Origin: JAVDCA01 sp035293985
GTDB lineage: Bacteria > Pseudomonadota > Alphaproteobacteria > Rhizobiales > Xanthobacteraceae
Assembly (NCBI GenBank): GCA_035293985.1
Contig: DATGLS010000031.1
Span: 124,001-188,000 of the forward strand
Direction: 5' to 3'
Length of the DNA: 64,000 bases
A model generated the notes under the pieces. That model saw nothing but the letters and a program-made list of their open reading frames with translations. It ran no database searches and was not told the origin of the DNA. The position numbers and the translations under genes were made by a program. This document shows positions 63,001 through 64,000 of this stretch, piece after piece; the first letter of the stretch is position 1; every line of letters starts with the position of its first letter.

Positions 63001-64000
63001 GCGCCGACGAGCTTGAGGTTGTCGGGGTCGGAGACCGTCACGTTCGGCGACAGCGCGACCGAGGAGCCTTTCTCGGTGTAGCTCGCCGTGGCGGCGACAC
63101 CGGCGAGCGCCGGCGGATCATTGACGTTGGTGACGCTGATCGTCGTGGTGACGAGGTTGCTGAGCTGCTGCCCGCCGTTGGCGGTGCCGCCGCCGTCGTT
63201 GAGCTGCCAGATGATGAGCCGGCTCGGGTCGGAGCCGTAATTGGTCGGGTTCTCGCCGGAGGCGAACGTGACGCTGTCGAGGACGCTCTGATAATGCGCC
63301 AGCGTGTCGGTGCCGGAGAGCGTCAGCGTCTGGGTATTGGAGTCGTAGCTCGCCGCGATCGAGGCCGTGCCGCTCGCCGACAGCAAATCTGCCGCAAGGC
63401 CGCCGGCCGCGATCTGGACCGTCGCGCCGACGAGGTCGAGGGTGTCCGGGTCGCTCACCGACGCGGCGCTCGCGAGCGTGACCGCCCCGCCTTCCTCGAC
63501 GTAGCTTACGGTGGTGTTGGTGCCGCTGAGCACCGGCGGATCGTTGACGGCGACGACGTTGATCGTGCTCGTCGCCGTGCCGACCTGGTTGCCCCCGTTG
63601 GCGGTGCCGCTGCCGTCGTTGAGCGTCCAGGTCACCGTGCGGGTCGGGTCCGACCCGTAATTGGCCGGGTTCTCGCCACCGTTGAAGGTGACGAGCTCGA
63701 GCGCCTGCTGGTAATGCGCCAGCGTATCCGTACCCGAGAAGACGACGTCGCCGTTGCCCGTGAACGTCGCGACGATGCCGGTGCCCGCGATGGTGACGCC
63801 GCTCGTCTGCCCCGCGACCAGCAGCGTATCGCCCGTGAACGCGCCGCCGGTGATGGACACCGTGGCGCTGACGAGGTCGAGGTTGTCGGCGTCTGTGATC
63901 GAGAGGGTCGGCGACAGCGTGGTCGTCGCCGGCGATTGTTCCTCGGTCCACGACGCGGTGCTGGTGCCGAGCGCCAGGGTCGGTGCCTGGTTCACCGGCG
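60072..64000 (-). CDS. Giant repeat protein, cadherin/VCBS-like repeats and FG-GAP propeller (N-terminus outside window)
   Basis: At least 1308 residues visible; the frame stays open through the right edge, so the N-terminus is missing. Seven repeats of about 140 residues, mostly opening NDPPTLSG and with DPDNL, DTLAHYQSVLDSVTF and TWTLNDG blocks, are the calcium-type cadherin/VCBS-like repeats of large secreted adhesins. The C-terminal 300 residues have six FG-GAP repeats with the Ca2+ loop DFNGDGKSD, followed by MIWTMNG. There is a Gly/Pro/Arg linker at the junction. The nearby type I exporter is a plausible route, but no classic RTX nonapeptides were found at the C-terminus. Confidence 0.85.
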   Translation of the reverse strand, partial: PVNQAPTLALGTSTASWTEEQSPATTTLSPTLSITDADNLDLVSATVSITGGAFTGDTLLVAGQTSGVTIAGTGIVATFTGNGDVVFSGTDTLAHYQQALELVTFNGGENPANYGSDPTRTVTWTLNDGSGTANGGNQVGTATSTINVVAVNDPPVLSGTNTTVSYVEEGGAVTLASAASVSDPDTLDLVGATVQIAAGGLAADLLSASGTASIAASYDSNTQTLTLSGTDTLAHYQSVLDSVTFASGENPTNYGSDPSRLIIWQLNDGGGTANGGQQLSNLVTTTISVTNVNDPPALAGVAATASYTEKGSSVALSPNVTVSDPDNLKLVGASVAITGGGFTNDHLGATAIGNVTVSYDSAHETLVLTGSDTLANYQSVLDTVTFSSTSLNPTNYGSNPTRTVTWVLNDGSGSFNLSTAQTTTISITAVNDPPTLSNVATVAQFTQGPGSVVLSSAASVGDPDSLKLTGATVAITTGKFTGDGDVLTANTAGTAITASYNSSTETLNLSGADTLADYQSVLDTVAFGSSSLNPTDYGAVTSHQVTWVLNDGSGVSNLSTAATTTVSLAAVNVPPTLSLGTTTAAWTEEQSPAMTTLSPSVTITDPDNLGLVSATVAISGGSFTGDSLLAAGLVVGQPVGGTNIIVAAEGNEVVFSGSDTLAHYQQALELVTFTGGENPTDFGADPTRTLTWTLNDGGGTANGGNPIGTATSTISVTSVNDPPTLSGTAANVGYTEEGGAVTLSGAVAVSDPDTANLVGATVKIAAGGLAVDSLSASGTASIAVSYNAATQTLTLSGTDTLAHYQSVLDSVTFVSGENPTSYGSDPTRLITWQLNDGGGTANGGQQLSALSTTTISVTNVNDPPTLSSVPTVATFHIAHTLTVAPNLTVTDPDSLKLANATVAIVAGTFTGDGDVLAANTAGTSIVASYNSTTETLTLSGSDTVADYQKVLDSVTFTSGANPGNSNSRLNPTRTLTWLVNDGAGSNNLSSVATTTISIQPTVKNDFNGDEMSDVLFQDIPPPAGGRGRGGGDLNAGAPEIGLYNGSSVASQAIVSNPGTSWHIAASGDFNADGNADIVWQNSNGTPMIWTMNGTSILGSVTLSDPGSAWSVIATGDFNDDGFSDILWQSTDGTPMIWTMNGVSVASSTSLADPGSSWKAVATGDFNGDGKSDIVFQSSDDTQVQIWQMNGASVAAQATLADPGSSWRLVGTGDFNGDGKSDLLFQNNSNPQVAIWEMNGTSVTAQATLADPGLTWKAIGTGDFNGDGKSDILFQNTDGTPMIWTMNGTSVTASTSLASPGLNWHASTG

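Overview
The window is GC-rich DNA from an alphaproteobacterium, most probably order Hyphomicrobiales (Nitrobacteraceae/Xanthobacteraceae-like). This is inferred from the gene families (Omp25/Omp31-type barrel, two Liv-type importers, DUF2126/ATP-grasp/alpha-E set, DUF993) and from several dispersed palindromic REP/REPIN repeats that begin with CCGTCATGCCCGG. No rRNA, tRNA, CRISPR or phage genes were seen. Genes are tightly packed, with many ATGA stop/start overlaps.

1-13.2 kb is a nitrogen-scavenging island. Two divergent operons face each other across about 300 bp, and each is preceded by a textbook sigma-54 (-24/-12) element. The leftward operon encodes an SsuABC/TauABC-type importer, a carbamoylsarcosine-amidase-like cysteine hydrolase and, running off the left edge, a biuret/triuret-hydrolase-like enzyme. 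The rightward operon encodes a Dpp-type importer with fused ATPases, then AtzG-, AtzE- and AtzH-like proteins. A convergent AtzF-like amidase without the usual C-terminal domain closes the island. Together they would import small ureido or amide compounds and break them down stepwise through carboxybiuret and allophanate to ammonia and CO2. No cyanuric acid hydrolase is visible.

13.4-24 kb holds a 2-hydroxyacid dehydrogenase, a frameshifted RAYT (REP-associated) transposase between inverted REP sequences, an HpaB-type monooxygenase, a maleate-isomerase-like protein without the expected cysteines, a complete Liv-type importer operon and a DUF1445 protein. 23.5-32 kb holds a coupled set (transglutaminase/DUF2126, circularly permuted ATP-grasp/alpha-E, second transglutaminase) beside a zinc metallopeptidase and a carboxymuconolactone-decarboxylase-like protein.

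32-46 kb carries a Kup potassium transporter, a Gfo/Idh/MocA oxidoreductase with a DUF993 protein, a secreted calpain-like protease with an EF-hand, a fused extradiol dioxygenase divergent from a 4,5-dihydroxyphthalate-decarboxylase-like protein, and a second Liv-type importer whose livM start lies inside a REPIN. 46-54 kb carries a ThDP enzyme, an M20 peptidase, an oleate-hydratase-like flavoprotein, a CBS-BON protein and an APS-kinase/nucleotidyltransferase fusion.

54-64 kb is a secretion/surface region: HlyD adaptor and type I secretion ABC transporter, an outer-membrane protein with two tandem barrels, and the C-terminal 1300 or so residues of a giant repeat protein (seven cadherin/VCBS-like repeats, six FG-GAP repeats) that is the natural candidate substrate. 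Its gene continues past the right edge.
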